A DNA stretch of 64,000 bases from Paenibacillus sp. PK3_47 (GTDB lineage Bacteria > Bacillota > Bacilli > Paenibacillales > Paenibacillaceae), in contig NZ_CP026029.1 in the NCBI RefSeq assembly GCF_023520895.1, positions 2,976,001 to 3,040,000 on the forward strand. The letters run 5' to 3'. The notes beneath the pieces are model-generated. The model made no database searches. It had not been told where the DNA came from and saw only the letters and a program-made list of their open reading frames with translations. A program made the position numbers and the translations under genes. Positions 19,247 through 27,836 of the stretch are shown one piece after another. The first letter of the stretch is position 1. Each line of letters starts with the position of its first letter.

Positions 19247-20257
19247 GTGAAACGGACGACAAAACTGGGAATCGGAATAGCATTTTCCCTTGCAGCATTG
19301 TTCATCGTGCTTCTATCCGGCCGTCTGACCGGCACGGATCACAGCGGAAACAGCGGAAGCGGTGATTTTCCCAAAAAGCCGGTTACCTTAATCGTGCCTT
19401 ATGCTGCAGGAGGGGGAACGGATACCACGGCAAGAGCCTTGGCCAAAGCGACAGAGAAGTTTCTGGGACAGCCGATTGTTGTGGTTAACCGCACCGGCGG
19501 CGGGGGTTCCGTGGGGCTTATGGAAGGGGCGAATGCCAAAAGTGACGGATATACGGTCACGTTTCTTCCGGCGGAGCTGACGATTTTACCGCATCTGGGG
19601 CTGCTGCCGATTACCTATGAGAAGTTCAAGCCGATCGCCCAGACGAATTTTGACCCTTCTGCCATTACCGTGAGAGCTGAAGCGCCATGGCAGAACGTAA
19701 ATGAGTTTCTCGACTTTGCGAAAGCGCATCCAGGGGAATTGAAAATGGGGAACGCAGGAACGGGAAGCATCTGGCACCTGGCTGCTGTAACACTTGAGCG
19801 GGAATCAGGCGTGGAGTTCGCACATATTCCTTTTGAAGGCGCCGGACCTGCTGTATCCGCACTTATGGACGGGTTCGTCGATGCAGTCCCTGTAAGCCCT
19901 GCCGAGGTGAAAAGGTATGTGGATGAAGGGAAGCTGCGGACGCTCGCGGTCAACGCGGATAAACGTTCCGAAGCGCTGCCCGGTGTACCGACGCTGGAGG
20001 AAGAGACCGGGATCCATGTGAACTTCACCAGTACATGGCGCGGCATCGCCGTACCGAAGGATACACCGGACCGGATCGCATCACTGCTGACAGAAGCATT
20101 TATCAAAGGAACCGAGGACAGATCCTTCCGCGAGTATATGCGGGTGAACGGGCTGGGGCTGCAGGTAACGGACGGCAAGGCTTTTTCAGGGCAATTGAAG
20201 GAAAGCAATGACTTGTTCTCCAAAATGATCCCCGAGCTTGGACTGAGCCGTAAGTGA
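19247..20257 (+). CDS. Bug/TctC-family extracytoplasmic solute-binding protein
   Basis: A 336-residue exported binding protein. An N-terminal hydrophobic segment (about 6-24) acts as signal or anchor; there is no lipobox. The Bug signature follows: PVTLIVPYAAGGGTDTTARA and VVNRTGGGGSVG, then SDGYTVTFLP, all typical of TctC/Bug proteins that bind carboxylates in the tripartite tricarboxylate transport family. No TctA or TctB gene is present; instead a KdgT-type permease follows 173 bp later. GTG start with RBS GGAAGAGGGA. It may deliver substrate to an unlinked TctAB, act as a sensor partner for the upstream AraC protein, or work with KdgT; the last would be unusual. Confidence 0.87.
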   Translation: MKRTTKLGIGIAFSLAALFIVLLSGRLTGTDHSGNSGSGDFPKKPVTLIVPYAAGGGTDTTARALAKATEKFLGQPIVVVNRTGGGGSVGLMEGANAKSDGYTVTFLPAELTILPHLGLLPITYEKFKPIAQTNFDPSAITVRAEAPWQNVNEFLDFAKAHPGELKMGNAGTGSIWHLAAVTLERESGVEFAHIPFEGAGPAVSALMDGFVDAVPVSPAEVKRYVDEGKLRTLAVNADKRSEALPGVPTLEEETGIHVNFTSTWRGIAVPKDTPDRIASLLTEAFIKGTEDRSFREYMRVNGLGLQVTDGKAFSGQLKESNDLFSKMIPELGLSRK

Positions 20258-20294
20258 TCTGAAAGCGCCGTCAAAATCAAGCAAACATTCTTCT

Positions 20295-20342
20295 TATGAG
20301 TCCGCTGCCTGCGGTTTGGCTGCAGGAGCGTGTACACTCATA
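20295..20342 (+). other. Long hairpin between the binding-protein and kdgT genes
   Basis: TATGAGT ... ACTCATA closes an inner stem CGCT/AGCG and CCTGC/GCAGG. No T-run follows immediately. It could be an RNA processing or stability element giving different expression of the two genes, or an operator. Confidence 0.4.
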
Positions 20343-20430
20343 GGCCGGTTTGCTGTGCCCTCTTGCGGAAAAAAGTTCAATTTTATGCAGGAAATATTAA
20401 TTTTTTTAAGAAGAAAGGCTGGAGACAACT

Positions 20431-21435
20431 ATGAAAATTAAAAAAGCGTTAGACCGGATTCCCGGAGGGATGATGCTGGTACCACTGTTCCTGGGGGCCA
20501 TCATTCACACTGCTTTTCCGACTGCAGGCGATTATTTCGGCGGTTTTACCAAAGGACTGATGACAGGAACTGTACCGATTCTCGCAGTCTGGTTCTTTTG
20601 TATGGGAGCCGCAATTGATGTGAGAGCTACAGGAGCAGTGCTGCGTAAATCGGGTACTCTGGTGCTGACCAAGATCGCCGTAGCCTGGGTAGTCGCGATG
20701 ATTGCGATCCAGTTCCTGCCGGAGGGCGGAGTGCAGACCGGATTTTTTGCCGGCTTGTCGGTGCTTGCGCTGGTCTCTGCAATGGATATGACGAACGGCG
20801 GACTGTATGCTTCCATTATGCAGCAGTACGGCACCAAAGAAGAATCCGGCGCATTTGTCCTGATGTCACTGGAATCCGGACCGCTGGTGACCATGCTGAT
20901 TCTCGGAAGTACCGGCGTAGCCGTGTTTGAACCGCATGTATTTGTCGGCGCTGTGCTGCCGTTCCTGATCGGTTTTATTCTGGGTAACCTCGACCACGAT
21001 CTGCGGACTTACTTCGGCAAAGCTACACAGACGCTCATTCCTTTCTTCGGCTTTGCGCTGGGAAGCTCCATTGACCTTGGCGTCATTCTGGACACGGGCC
21101 TGCTGGGTATTCTGCTGGGCGTACTGGTAATTATAATCACCGGTATTCCGCTCATTCTGGCTGATAAATTCATTGGCGGAGGCAACGGAACCGCCGGAAT
21201 TGCCGCCTCCAGTACCGCCGGAGCAGCTGTTGCCAACCCGATGCTGGTAGCGAACATGAAGCCTGAATTCCTGCCGGCCGCCGAGACGGCGACTGCGCTT
21301 GTAGCAGCAGCGGTTATTGTCACCTCCATTCTGGTGCCGATCATCACCGCCTACTACTCAGACTTTATGAAGAAAAAGAACCCGCCTGCAGCCGACAGCC
21401 CGTCAGATGCTGCTGCTCAGAAAGCAGCGATTTAA
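20431..21435 (+). CDS. kdgT: 2-keto-3-deoxygluconate permease
   Basis: A 334-residue membrane protein with about ten hydrophobic segments and family signatures near the N-terminus ([19 protein letters not shown]), in the middle ([19 protein letters not shown]) and near the end ([16 protein letters not shown]). KdgT is a proton symporter for 2-keto-3-deoxygluconate, an intermediate of pectin and hexuronate breakdown. The RBS is AAGAAAGGCTGGAG, and a terminator follows at 21495. It is downstream of a TctC-like binding protein and a membrane AraC regulator, suggesting an inducible uronate-type uptake locus. No kdgK or kdgA gene is in the window. Confidence 0.9.
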   Translation: MKIKKALDRIPGGMMLVPLFLGAIIHTAFPTAGDYFGGFTKGLMTGTVPILAVWFFCMGAAIDVRATGAVLRKSGTLVLTKIAVAWVVAMIAIQFLPEGGVQTGFFAGLSVLALVSAMDMTNGGLYASIMQQYGTKEESGAFVLMSLESGPLVTMLILGSTGVAVFEPHVFVGAVLPFLIGFILGNLDHDLRTYFGKATQTLIPFFGFALGSSIDLGVILDTGLLGILLGVLVIIITGIPLILADKFIGGGNGTAGIAASSTAGAAVANPMLVANMKPEFLPAAETATALVAAAVIVTSILVPIITAYYSDFMKKKNPPAADSPSDAAAQKAAI

Positions 21436-21494
21436 TAACATCCTTTAACAACGCAAGTTAGTGGATTTATAAATATATATTGCTTACCCTTGCG

Positions 21495-21541
21495 GGACTT
21501 TCCGGATGCCTTTTACGGCTGCTCCGGAGGGTCCTTTTTTA
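21495..21541 (+). terminator. Terminator after kdgT
   Basis: GGACTTTCCGGA and TCCGGAGGGTCC pair with a small internal mismatch, followed by six T. Confidence 0.8.
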
Positions 21542-21600
21542 GTGGACTGCCAGGCTTTTGTCCGGGACCATTTTCATGCGGGCTGGCGCGTCGGTGGATG

Positions 21601-22860
21601 AAGTGTATAAGTACCTTTGAATTGAGCAAAAGTGGCCTGATGGCGCGAATGAAAGGTAAAAGTACCTTTGAATTCGGCGAAAGCGGGCTGATGGCGCGAA
21701 TGAAAGGTAAAAGTACCTTTGAATTCGGCAAAAGTGGCCTGATGGCGCGAATGAAAGGTAAAAGTACCTTTGATTTGGCCAGAAGTGGGCTAGTGGTGCG
21801 AATGAAAGGTAAAAGTACCTTTGATATCGTCGAAAGCGGGCTGATGGCTCGAATGAAAGGTAAAAGTACCTTTGATTTGGCCAGAAGTGGGCTAGTGGTG
21901 CGAATGAAAGGTAAAAGTACCTTTGAATTCGGCAAAAGTGGCCTGATGGCGCGAATGAAAGGTAAAAGTACCTTTGATTTGGCCAGAAGTGGGCTAGTGG
22001 TGCGAATGAAAGGTAAAAGTACCTTTGATATCGTCGAAAGCGGGCTGATGGCTCGAATGAAAGGTAAAAGTACCTTTGATTTGGCCAGAAGTGGGCTAGT
22101 GGTGCGAATGAAAGGTAAAAGTACCTTTGAATTCGGCAAAAGTGGCCTGTTGGCTCGAATGAAAGGTAAAAGTACCTTTGAATTCGGCAAAAGTGGCCTG
22201 ATGGCGCGAATGAAAGGTAAAAGTACCTTTGATATCGCCAAGAGTGGGCTGATGGCGCGAAGGAATTGTAAAAGTACCTTTGATATCGCCAAAAGTGGGC
22301 TGGTAGCGCGAATGAAAGGTAAAAGTACCTTTGATATCGCCAAAAGCGGCCTGATGGCTCGAATGAAAGGTAAAAGTACCTTTGAATTCGGCAAAAGTGA
22401 GCTGATGGCGCGAATAAAGTGTAAAAGTACCTTTGATATCGCCGAAAGCGGGCTGTTGGCGTGAATGAAGTGTTAAAGTACCTTTGATTTGGCCAGAAGT
22501 GGGCTGGTAGCGCGAATGAAAGGTAAAAGTACCTTTGATTTCAGCAAATGTAGCCTGATGGCGCGAATGAAAGGTAAAAGTACCTTTGAATTCGGCAAAA
22601 GTGGGCTGATGGCGCGAATGAAGTGCAAAAGCACCTTTGATATCGCCAAAAGTGGGCTGATGGCGCGAATGAAAGGTAAAAGTACCTTTGAATTCGGCAA
22701 AAGTGGCCTGATGGCGCGAATGAAAGGTAAAAGTACCTTTGAATTCGGCGAAAGTGGGCTGATGGCGCGAATGAAAGGTAAAAGTACCTTTGATATCGCC
22801 AAAAGCGGGCTGATGGCGCGAATGAAAGGTAAAAGTACCTTTGATATCACGTCACTCAGC
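21601..22860. repeat. 51-bp tandem array B, 25 palindromic cores
   Basis: Twenty-five cores, consensus AAAGGTAAAAGTACCTTT, start at 21601 and every 51 bp to 22825 with no indel. Each core is followed by GAATTC, GATATC, GATTTG or GATTTC and a linker of the type GGCAAAAGTGGGCTGATGGCGCGAATG broken into sub-variants. Units 4-7 (21754-21957) are repeated almost exactly as units 8-11 (21958-22161), indicating duplication by unequal recombination. In-frame stops at about 22461 and 22472 interrupt the plus-strand frame while the repeat continues in register, so protein coding is unlikely. The region from the kdgT terminator to adaA contains only this array. Confidence 0.96.
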
Positions 22861-22911
22861 CGCGCACCCCGGCTGTCGTAATCTTGCTCTCCTATTCCAG
22901 AGTGCTGCATA

Positions 22912-22934
22912 AGCGATAATGAATCGTTTATACT
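22912..22934 (+). promoter_or_regulatory. Candidate adaA promoter/operator
   Basis: An imperfect inverted repeat AGCGAT-AATGA-ATCGTT is followed directly by a TATACT -10-like hexamer, 20 bp before the adaA start codon. No clear -35 is seen, as expected for an activator-dependent promoter. Methylated Ada-type protein is the expected regulator (inference). Confidence 0.35.
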
Positions 22935-22954
22935 GGCGGTAAGAGGTGATAGGC

Positions 22955-23530
22955 ATGGAGCAGGCGTTATTTGAGCGGATTTATGAATCGGTTGTGCGGC
23001 GGGAGCCGACCTATGATGGCGTCTATTATACAGCGGTGCTGACGACACATATTGTCTGCCGCCCGTCGTGCCGGGCGCGGACGCCCAAGGCCAGTAATGT
23101 TGTATTCTACGGATCTTTGGAGGAGGCGACAGAGGCCGGATTCCGGCCCTGCAAACGGTGCCGTCCCGAGGCGGGCGGTGTGCTCCGGCCGGACGCGGTG
23201 CTGGCAGCGGAAGCAGACAGGCTGATGGAGATGCAGTTCGGGCAAAAGCTCACGCTCCAGATCCTTGCCGGACAGCTGAAGGTCAGCCCGTTCCATCTGC
23301 AGCGCACCTACAAGCGGGTCACCGGGCGGTCGCCCGCTGAGCAGATGGACCGGCTGCGTATCGAGAAAGCCTGCGCCCTTCTGGCAGATTCAGCGTTAAC
23401 CGCTGCAGAAGTAGGACAAGCGGTAAGCTTCCGCGGGCCGTCCCATTTTACAGCCTGGTTTACGCGCAAAACCGGCCTCCCGCCCACAGAATACCGCATT
23501 CAAACCCAAGGAGGGACTTCTCATGAGTGA
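22955..23530 (+). CDS. adaA: Methylphosphotriester-DNA methyltransferase / transcriptional activator AdaA
   Basis: A 191-residue protein with the Ada N-terminal zinc domain (Cys35, Cys39, Cys66, Cys69 in IVCRPSCRARTP and FRPCKRCRPE) and an AraC-type HTH domain (about 95-185; LKVSPFHLQRTYKRVTGRSP). It takes methyl groups from phosphotriesters in alkylated DNA onto a cysteine, probably Cys35, and so becomes an activator of the adaptive response. The ATG at 22955 has RBS AGAGGTG at 7 bp; a GTG 9 bp upstream is less likely. It overlaps the ogt-type gene by 8 bp in an operon ending with alkA. Confidence 0.95.
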   Translation: MEQALFERIYESVVRREPTYDGVYYTAVLTTHIVCRPSCRARTPKASNVVFYGSLEEATEAGFRPCKRCRPEAGGVLRPDAVLAAEADRLMEMQFGQKLTLQILAGQLKVSPFHLQRTYKRVTGRSPAEQMDRLRIEKACALLADSALTAAEVGQAVSFRGPSHFTAWFTRKTGLPPTEYRIQTQGGTSHE

Positions 23531-24074
23531 AGTTACGATATATCATCATACCCTGAACCTGGGGAACAGGGACTGGACACTCTGGGCTACAGATAAAGGC
23601 CTGATCCGCCTGTCCTTTGGGCGGGAACAGGAGCTGGCGGCATCCTGGCTGAAAAGCTATGCTCCGCTGTACCGTTATCAGGAAGCCCCCGAAGTGTTTG
23701 AACAGATTGGAATTGCCCGGGAAATGGAGAACTATTTTGCCGGAGCACGGGTTACCTTTACGGGTATTCCTCTGGATGTCTGGGGAACCCCGTTTCAGCG
23801 TGAGGTCTGGACCGGGCTGTCCACAATTCCGCATGGAGAGGTTATTACTTACCGCGAGCTTGCCGGGAGAATCGGCAGGCCGCTGGCGATGCGGGCAGTA
23901 GGGACGGCGAACGGGCAAAATCCGCTGCCGCTCATTCTGCCCTGCCACCGGGTCATCGGCACGAATGGAACATTGACGGGCTACCGCGGCGGACTCAAGC
24001 TGAAGCAGGAGCTGCTGTCATTGGAAGGGATTACTCATGTGGGGGATAAGGGACATGAACGATTTGCTTTTTGA
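23523..24074 (+). CDS. ogt: Methylated-DNA--[protein]-cysteine S-methyltransferase
   Basis: A 183-residue O6-alkylguanine-DNA alkyltransferase. The acceptor cysteine is Cys141 in ILPCHRVIGTNG, with GTPFQREVWTGLSTIPHGEV and AMRAVGTANGQNP forming the DNA-binding helix and active-site wall. It repairs O6-methylguanine by irreversible self-methylation. RBS AAGGAGG precedes the ATG, which overlaps adaA by 8 bp; the arrangement corresponds to adaA-adaB of B. subtilis, so adaB is an equally good name. Confidence 0.95.
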   Translation: MSEVTIYHHTLNLGNRDWTLWATDKGLIRLSFGREQELAASWLKSYAPLYRYQEAPEVFEQIGIAREMENYFAGARVTFTGIPLDVWGTPFQREVWTGLSTIPHGEVITYRELAGRIGRPLAMRAVGTANGQNPLPLILPCHRVIGTNGTLTGYRGGLKLKQELLSLEGITHVGDKGHERFAF

Positions 24075-24954
24075 GCTGCCGCTGCCGGAATATTTTGATT
24101 TTGGCGTGTGCCTGGAATATCTGAACCGCTCACCGCTGGAGTGTCTCTACCTGACCGATCAGGAGGGGATCACACGTTATTTCAGCCTGGAAGAGGGGCC
24201 TGTCCTAATCCGGCTTACTGTGCCTGCAGGAGACAAGCTGCGGGTAACACTGCTGCATGGGGAGCGTCCCGGACCTGACGCTGCGGCATGGCTGGCCCGC
24301 TATATCAGGGAATGGTTCGATTTGGACCGGGATCTCGCCCCCTTTTACCGGATAGCTGCTGCTGATCACCTGCTGCAGTCCTTGGCAGAGCTTCACCGCG
24401 GCCTGCGGATTGTCGGTATTCCCGACCTGTTCGAGGCGCTGTGCTGGGCCATTCTCGGCCAGCAGGTCAATCTGGCGTTTGCCTACAGGCTCAAAAAGCA
24501 GCTGACTGCCGCTTACGGTAAATCGCTGGAGTGGGAAGGGCATATCTACTATGAGTTCCCGGCTCCGAAGGCGTTCGCGGATGTGCAGCTTGAGGAGCTC
24601 TGCGCCCTGCAGCTGACCCGCAGCAAAGCGCGGACGGTGCTGGAAGTAGCTGCACTGATTGCAGGCGGACATCTCAGCCGCGAAGAGCTGCTGGCCATGC
24701 CTTCGCCGGAGGCTGCCGAGCAGCGGCTGCTTCAAATCCGCGGAATCGGCCCCTGGACCTCACAATACGTACGGATGCGCTGTCTGGACGATACTACTGC
24801 GTTCCCGGTAGGAGATGTCGGGCTGCAGAATGCGGTCAAATTCCTGACCGGCATGGACCGGAAGCCGACCGCTGCCGAGCTACTGGAGCTGGCAGAGCCT
24901 TGGCGCGGGTGGGAAGCTTACGCCACCTTCTATCTGTGGCGGGCCTTGTATTAA
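24055..24954 (+). CDS. alkA: DNA-3-methyladenine glycosylase II
   Basis: A 299-residue HhH-GPD glycosylase that excises N3- and N7-alkylated purines. ALCWAILGQQVNLAFAYRLK (about 128-147), helix-hairpin-helix LLQIRGIGPWTSQYVRMR (about 225-242) and the catalytic Asp254 in FPVGDVGLQNAV are clear. The ATG at 24055 lies inside the ogt gene (20-bp overlap), so the three genes form a tightly packed adaptive-response operon. An in-frame ATG at 24037 would add six residues. The RBS is within GGGGGATAAGGG. Confidence 0.93.
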   Translation: MNDLLFELPLPEYFDFGVCLEYLNRSPLECLYLTDQEGITRYFSLEEGPVLIRLTVPAGDKLRVTLLHGERPGPDAAAWLARYIREWFDLDRDLAPFYRIAAADHLLQSLAELHRGLRIVGIPDLFEALCWAILGQQVNLAFAYRLKKQLTAAYGKSLEWEGHIYYEFPAPKAFADVQLEELCALQLTRSKARTVLEVAALIAGGHLSREELLAMPSPEAAEQRLLQIRGIGPWTSQYVRMRCLDDTTAFPVGDVGLQNAVKFLTGMDRKPTAAELLELAEPWRGWEAYATFYLWRALY

Positions 24955-24983
24955 AAGTATATCCACGGCAGCACTATTCCGGC

Positions 24984-25928
24984 TTACTTCAGAAACGGTG
25001 CTGCCATCCCGAGCATCTCTTCTTTACTGAAATACTGCCCGCTCATCTCGTGCATCTCATACAGGATATTCTCCTGCCGGCCCGGAATCCCGGCTGACCA
25101 TGCCAGGCTGTTGCCGCCTTTATATTTGGTGTAGACCATTTCTACGCCCTGGAAGACCAGCTTTTCTGCGGTGAATTCAACCTGTTCATCCATATAGGCC
25201 GTAACTGGTCCTTTGGTTCGTGATATGTGTACAGTAATTTCTTTATCTCCCTGCCGGTAGGCTGCTGTAAGGTTATCAATTTGATCTGACAGCTCCACCG
25301 GAAGCATGGCATAATCCTTGCCGGATTGCTCTGTCTGCTTACGCAGCTTGTCCGCTGTAGCTGCCGCTTCTTCTGGAGCAGGAGGATTCACCAGATTAAC
25401 CGGCATATACCGGACTGATGCGCTGTGGAAGGAATACCCGCCGGCAAGCTGCTCTGCAATCTTCACGGATTGTCCTGACAGCTTAGACTGCAGTACAGAC
25501 CAGTCGCTGTAGGTTACCGGCTTCAACCGGGTATCTGTCACACCCTCAGGATTGTGGGGGATAACATAAAAGATGGCCGCTGTACCTTCTTCCAGCAGCT
25601 TTTCCCCTAATTCCCTGCTGAAATCAAGCCGCTGTATCTCTTCCTCTTGCATTGCCGGAAACTCTGCGGCGGGCTTAACCTGATAAGTAACATCCCCGTT
25701 CTTGTTGCTCAAGCTCTGATAGTGTACTGCGGCAAAGCCGGAGGAGGCTGTCAGCAGCATTCCCGTAATAACCATAACTCCAACCTTGTACCGGTACCGC
25801 ATATTCACACGCTCCTTTTGCTGTTGTTCCGCATATAGCTGTTTCATTACACGCCCGGACAAATCGACATCTCCAATATCCTTCTTAAGAAGGATTTCTT
25901 TCAATTCCTTTTCTTTGTAAGGCAGCAT
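24984..25928 (-). CDS. Probable anti-sigma factor, single-pass membrane protein
   Basis: A 314-residue protein. About 45 cytoplasmic residues precede one transmembrane segment (VGVMVITGMLLTASSGFAAV, about 50-70) and a roughly 240-residue extracytoplasmic domain with a DUF4367-like end (YFSKEEMLGMAAPFL). The start at 25928 has RBS AAAGGAGAGG and lies inside the sigma gene, which it overlaps by 44 bp, so synthesis of the two is coupled. This arrangement is standard for an ECF sigma factor held inactive by a membrane-bound partner. The stimulus is unknown. Assignment as anti-sigma rests on topology and context; no ZAS motif (HxxxCxxC) is present. Confidence 0.72.
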   Translation of the reverse strand: MLPYKEKELKEILLKKDIGDVDLSGRVMKQLYAEQQQKERVNMRYRYKVGVMVITGMLLTASSGFAAVHYQSLSNKNGDVTYQVKPAAEFPAMQEEEIQRLDFSRELGEKLLEEGTAAIFYVIPHNPEGVTDTRLKPVTYSDWSVLQSKLSGQSVKIAEQLAGGYSFHSASVRYMPVNLVNPPAPEEAAATADKLRKQTEQSGKDYAMLPVELSDQIDNLTAAYRQGDKEITVHISRTKGPVTAYMDEQVEFTAEKLVFQGVEMVYTKYKGGNSLAWSAGIPGRQENILYEMHEMSGQYFSKEEMLGMAAPFLK

Positions 25929-26478
25929 AATGATCCTCTCCTTTAGCATCCATATAGTATTTCCGGAATTTTTTAGCGCTCCGTTCGTACCTTTTCCGCA
26001 GACGGGTGCTGCTCTGATGCAGAATCAGGCTGATATCCTGATAGCTCATTTCCTCCACGCTGCGCAGGATTAGCAGGTTCCGTTCTTCCGCCGACAGCTT
26101 TGCCATCGCCCGCTGGACCTTTTCATCAGGGTACTTCGCCTCGATCTGCTGATCGACCGGCCTGTACTCCTTCTCATCCTGATAGAAAAGGCTCAGAGCT
26201 TTCGCCAGCTTCCGTCTGCGGAGCACATCAATACACTGATGGTAGGCTATCTTGTACATCCAGGCTGCGAACGGCACAGCAGGATTATAGGCGGCTAAGG
26301 AACGGTAGGCTTTAAGAAAAACCTCCTGGGCACTGTCCTCTGCTTCCGGATACGAACCAAGCATATGGCAGCAGTAGAGAACAATCGGTTTCTGATAGAA
26401 CAGCAGGATGTCTTCGAACTTATCAATATCACCAGCCAGCACCTCGCTAATGGTCTTCTGCAGAACTGCATCCTCCAA
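25885..26478 (-). CDS. ECF-type RNA polymerase sigma factor
   Basis: A 197-residue sigma-70 family protein. Region 2 (about 30-90) includes AEDSAQEVFLKAYRSLAAY and FAAWMYKIAYHQCIDVLRRR; region 4 (about 120-170) includes LSAEERNLLILRSVEEMSYQ. It directs transcription of a small regulon when released from its anti-sigma. The start is TTG at 26478 with a near-perfect Shine-Dalgarno AGGAGGTGA six bases away. The 44-bp overlap with the downstream anti-sigma gene is longer than usual. Confidence 0.93.
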   Translation of the reverse strand: MEDAVLQKTISEVLAGDIDKFEDILLFYQKPIVLYCCHMLGSYPEAEDSAQEVFLKAYRSLAAYNPAVPFAAWMYKIAYHQCIDVLRRRKLAKALSLFYQDEKEYRPVDQQIEAKYPDEKVQRAMAKLSAEERNLLILRSVEEMSYQDISLILHQSSTRLRKRYERSAKKFRKYYMDAKGEDHYAALQRKGIERNPS

Positions 26479-26699
26479 GGCTGTTCACCTCCTTTCAATC
26501 TGTACAACGGATGGCCGTCCGGGGATGTGACATTTTTTTATTGAAAGGAAATCGGAATGTAATAGATCGGGCTGAATCCGGATTTGCCGCCGGCAGGCAC
26601 TTTATTAAGTTTAAACGAAATTTAAACAGGCACTGCCCCTAATTTTAACCTGCACTTTTTACAATGGGGAAAGGTTGAGAGAAGGGGGCTGTACATGTA

Positions 26700-27698
26700 A
26701 TGAAAACAAAGAAGAAGCCTGGCCCGGTAAAGAGGTTCATCAGGAGTATCATAGTATTATTAGGGGCAGTTGTACTTTTAACCGTATCTTTTAACAGTAT
26801 AATGACCATGTATGAGCACAGGCAGTATCCGGCGTGGGGCAGGTATGTGGAAGTGAAAGGCAAGAAAATGCATATCTACACCAAAGGGACAGAGGGCAAT
26901 ACCATCGTGATGTTACCCGGATTGGGGACGGCGGCGCCCGTGCTCGATTTTGAACCTTTGGCAGACAGGCTGGCTGTACATAATAAGGTAGTGGTCGTGG
27001 AACCCTTCGGGTACGGCTGGAGTGATCTGACGGATGAAGAGCGGACGGTGGATCATATCGTGGAGGAGCTCAGAAGCGCGCTGCAGCAAGCGGACATTCC
27101 AGGCCCGTACACGCTGCTGCCCCATTCAGCTTCCGGCATTTACAGCCTGTATTACGCCAATAAATATCCTGACGAAATCCAGGCCGTTATCGGGATTGAC
27201 ATCACCCTGCCGCAGGCAGTGGAGTATTTCGGGGAAACCGTTCCGCAGATGCCAAAGTATATGAGCTGGATCGCACCCAGCGGTGCAGCAAGGCTTGCAG
27301 CGTATATCATTCCGTCAGATCTTCTGCCGGCCGCCGATAAGGGTACGTATTCTGACGAGAACCTGAAGCTGACCAAAATGATCACCGCCTGGAAGGCCTA
27401 CAACAAAAGCGTGGTAAATGAAGCGGGAGAACTCCGGAATAACATTGAGGCCACCAAGGATATGGCTTTTCCGTCCGGTTTGCCTGTGATGATATTTGCT
27501 GCAGAAAGGGATAAAGCCAGCACAGACGGCAGGACCAACATTACCTTCTACGATGAACAGCTCCAGCATGTGCAGAGCCATCAGCTCATTCCGTTAAAAG
27601 GCCATCATTATCTGCATTGGACGCATTTTCAGAAAATGGCTGAGGATATAGATGCATTCCTGCAAGCAGCCCGGGCGCAAAAAGACGGCGTTTCATAA
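26700..27698 (+). CDS. Alpha/beta hydrolase, membrane-anchored
   Basis: A 332-residue protein with a basic N-terminus, one hydrophobic segment (about 14-35, FIRSIIVLLGAVVLLTVSFN) and an alpha/beta-hydrolase domain: VMLPGLGTAAPV (oxyanion region), LLPHSASGIYSLYYANKYP (nucleophile elbow H-S-A-S-G, Ser near 145) and GHHYLHWTHF (catalytic His). The protein is probably attached to the outer face of the membrane. Substrate unknown; relatives include esterases and proline-iminopeptidase-like enzymes. It is divergent from the sigma gene, so it could belong to that regulon (inference). RBS GAAGGGGG. Confidence 0.85.
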   Translation: MKTKKKPGPVKRFIRSIIVLLGAVVLLTVSFNSIMTMYEHRQYPAWGRYVEVKGKKMHIYTKGTEGNTIVMLPGLGTAAPVLDFEPLADRLAVHNKVVVVEPFGYGWSDLTDEERTVDHIVEELRSALQQADIPGPYTLLPHSASGIYSLYYANKYPDEIQAVIGIDITLPQAVEYFGETVPQMPKYMSWIAPSGAARLAAYIIPSDLLPAADKGTYSDENLKLTKMITAWKAYNKSVVNEAGELRNNIEATKDMAFPSGLPVMIFAAERDKASTDGRTNITFYDEQLQHVQSHQLIPLKGHHYLHWTHFQKMAEDIDAFLQAARAQKDGVS

Positions 27699-27712
27699 TG
27701 AAACACCGTCTT
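27682..27712. terminator. Hairpin overlapping the hydrolase stop codon
   Basis: AAGACGG-C-GTTTCAT and ATGAAAC-A-CCGTCTT form a nearly perfect inverted repeat centred on the TAA stop. The T-run is short, so termination is likely but weak. Confidence 0.5.
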
Positions 27713-27836
27713 CCGGTTGTCCCCACAGCAGACATTCATGCCGCTCCTTTCGCGGCACTTTAGACGATGAAATTTCGAGGCTTCTATAACAATGTCCTCA
27801 CTGCGGACACTGTTATTTCAGGATAGATAATGTATT

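Noticed and set aside
21601..22860. CRISPR array
   Set aside because: The 33-bp segments between cores are themselves repeats of a few types rather than unique spacers, and no cas genes are present.
21490..22881. Long reading frames on both strands across array B (such as a repeated KGKSTFEFGKSGLMARM peptide)
   Set aside because: A 51-bp period keeps several frames open at once. The plus frame begins inside the kdgT terminator, is broken by stops near 22461 and 22472, and has no RBS.
24967..25006. GGCAGCAC ... GTGCTGCC as a terminator between alkA and the anti-sigma gene
   Set aside because: The loop is over 20 nt, there is no T-run on either strand, and one arm lies inside the anti-sigma coding region.
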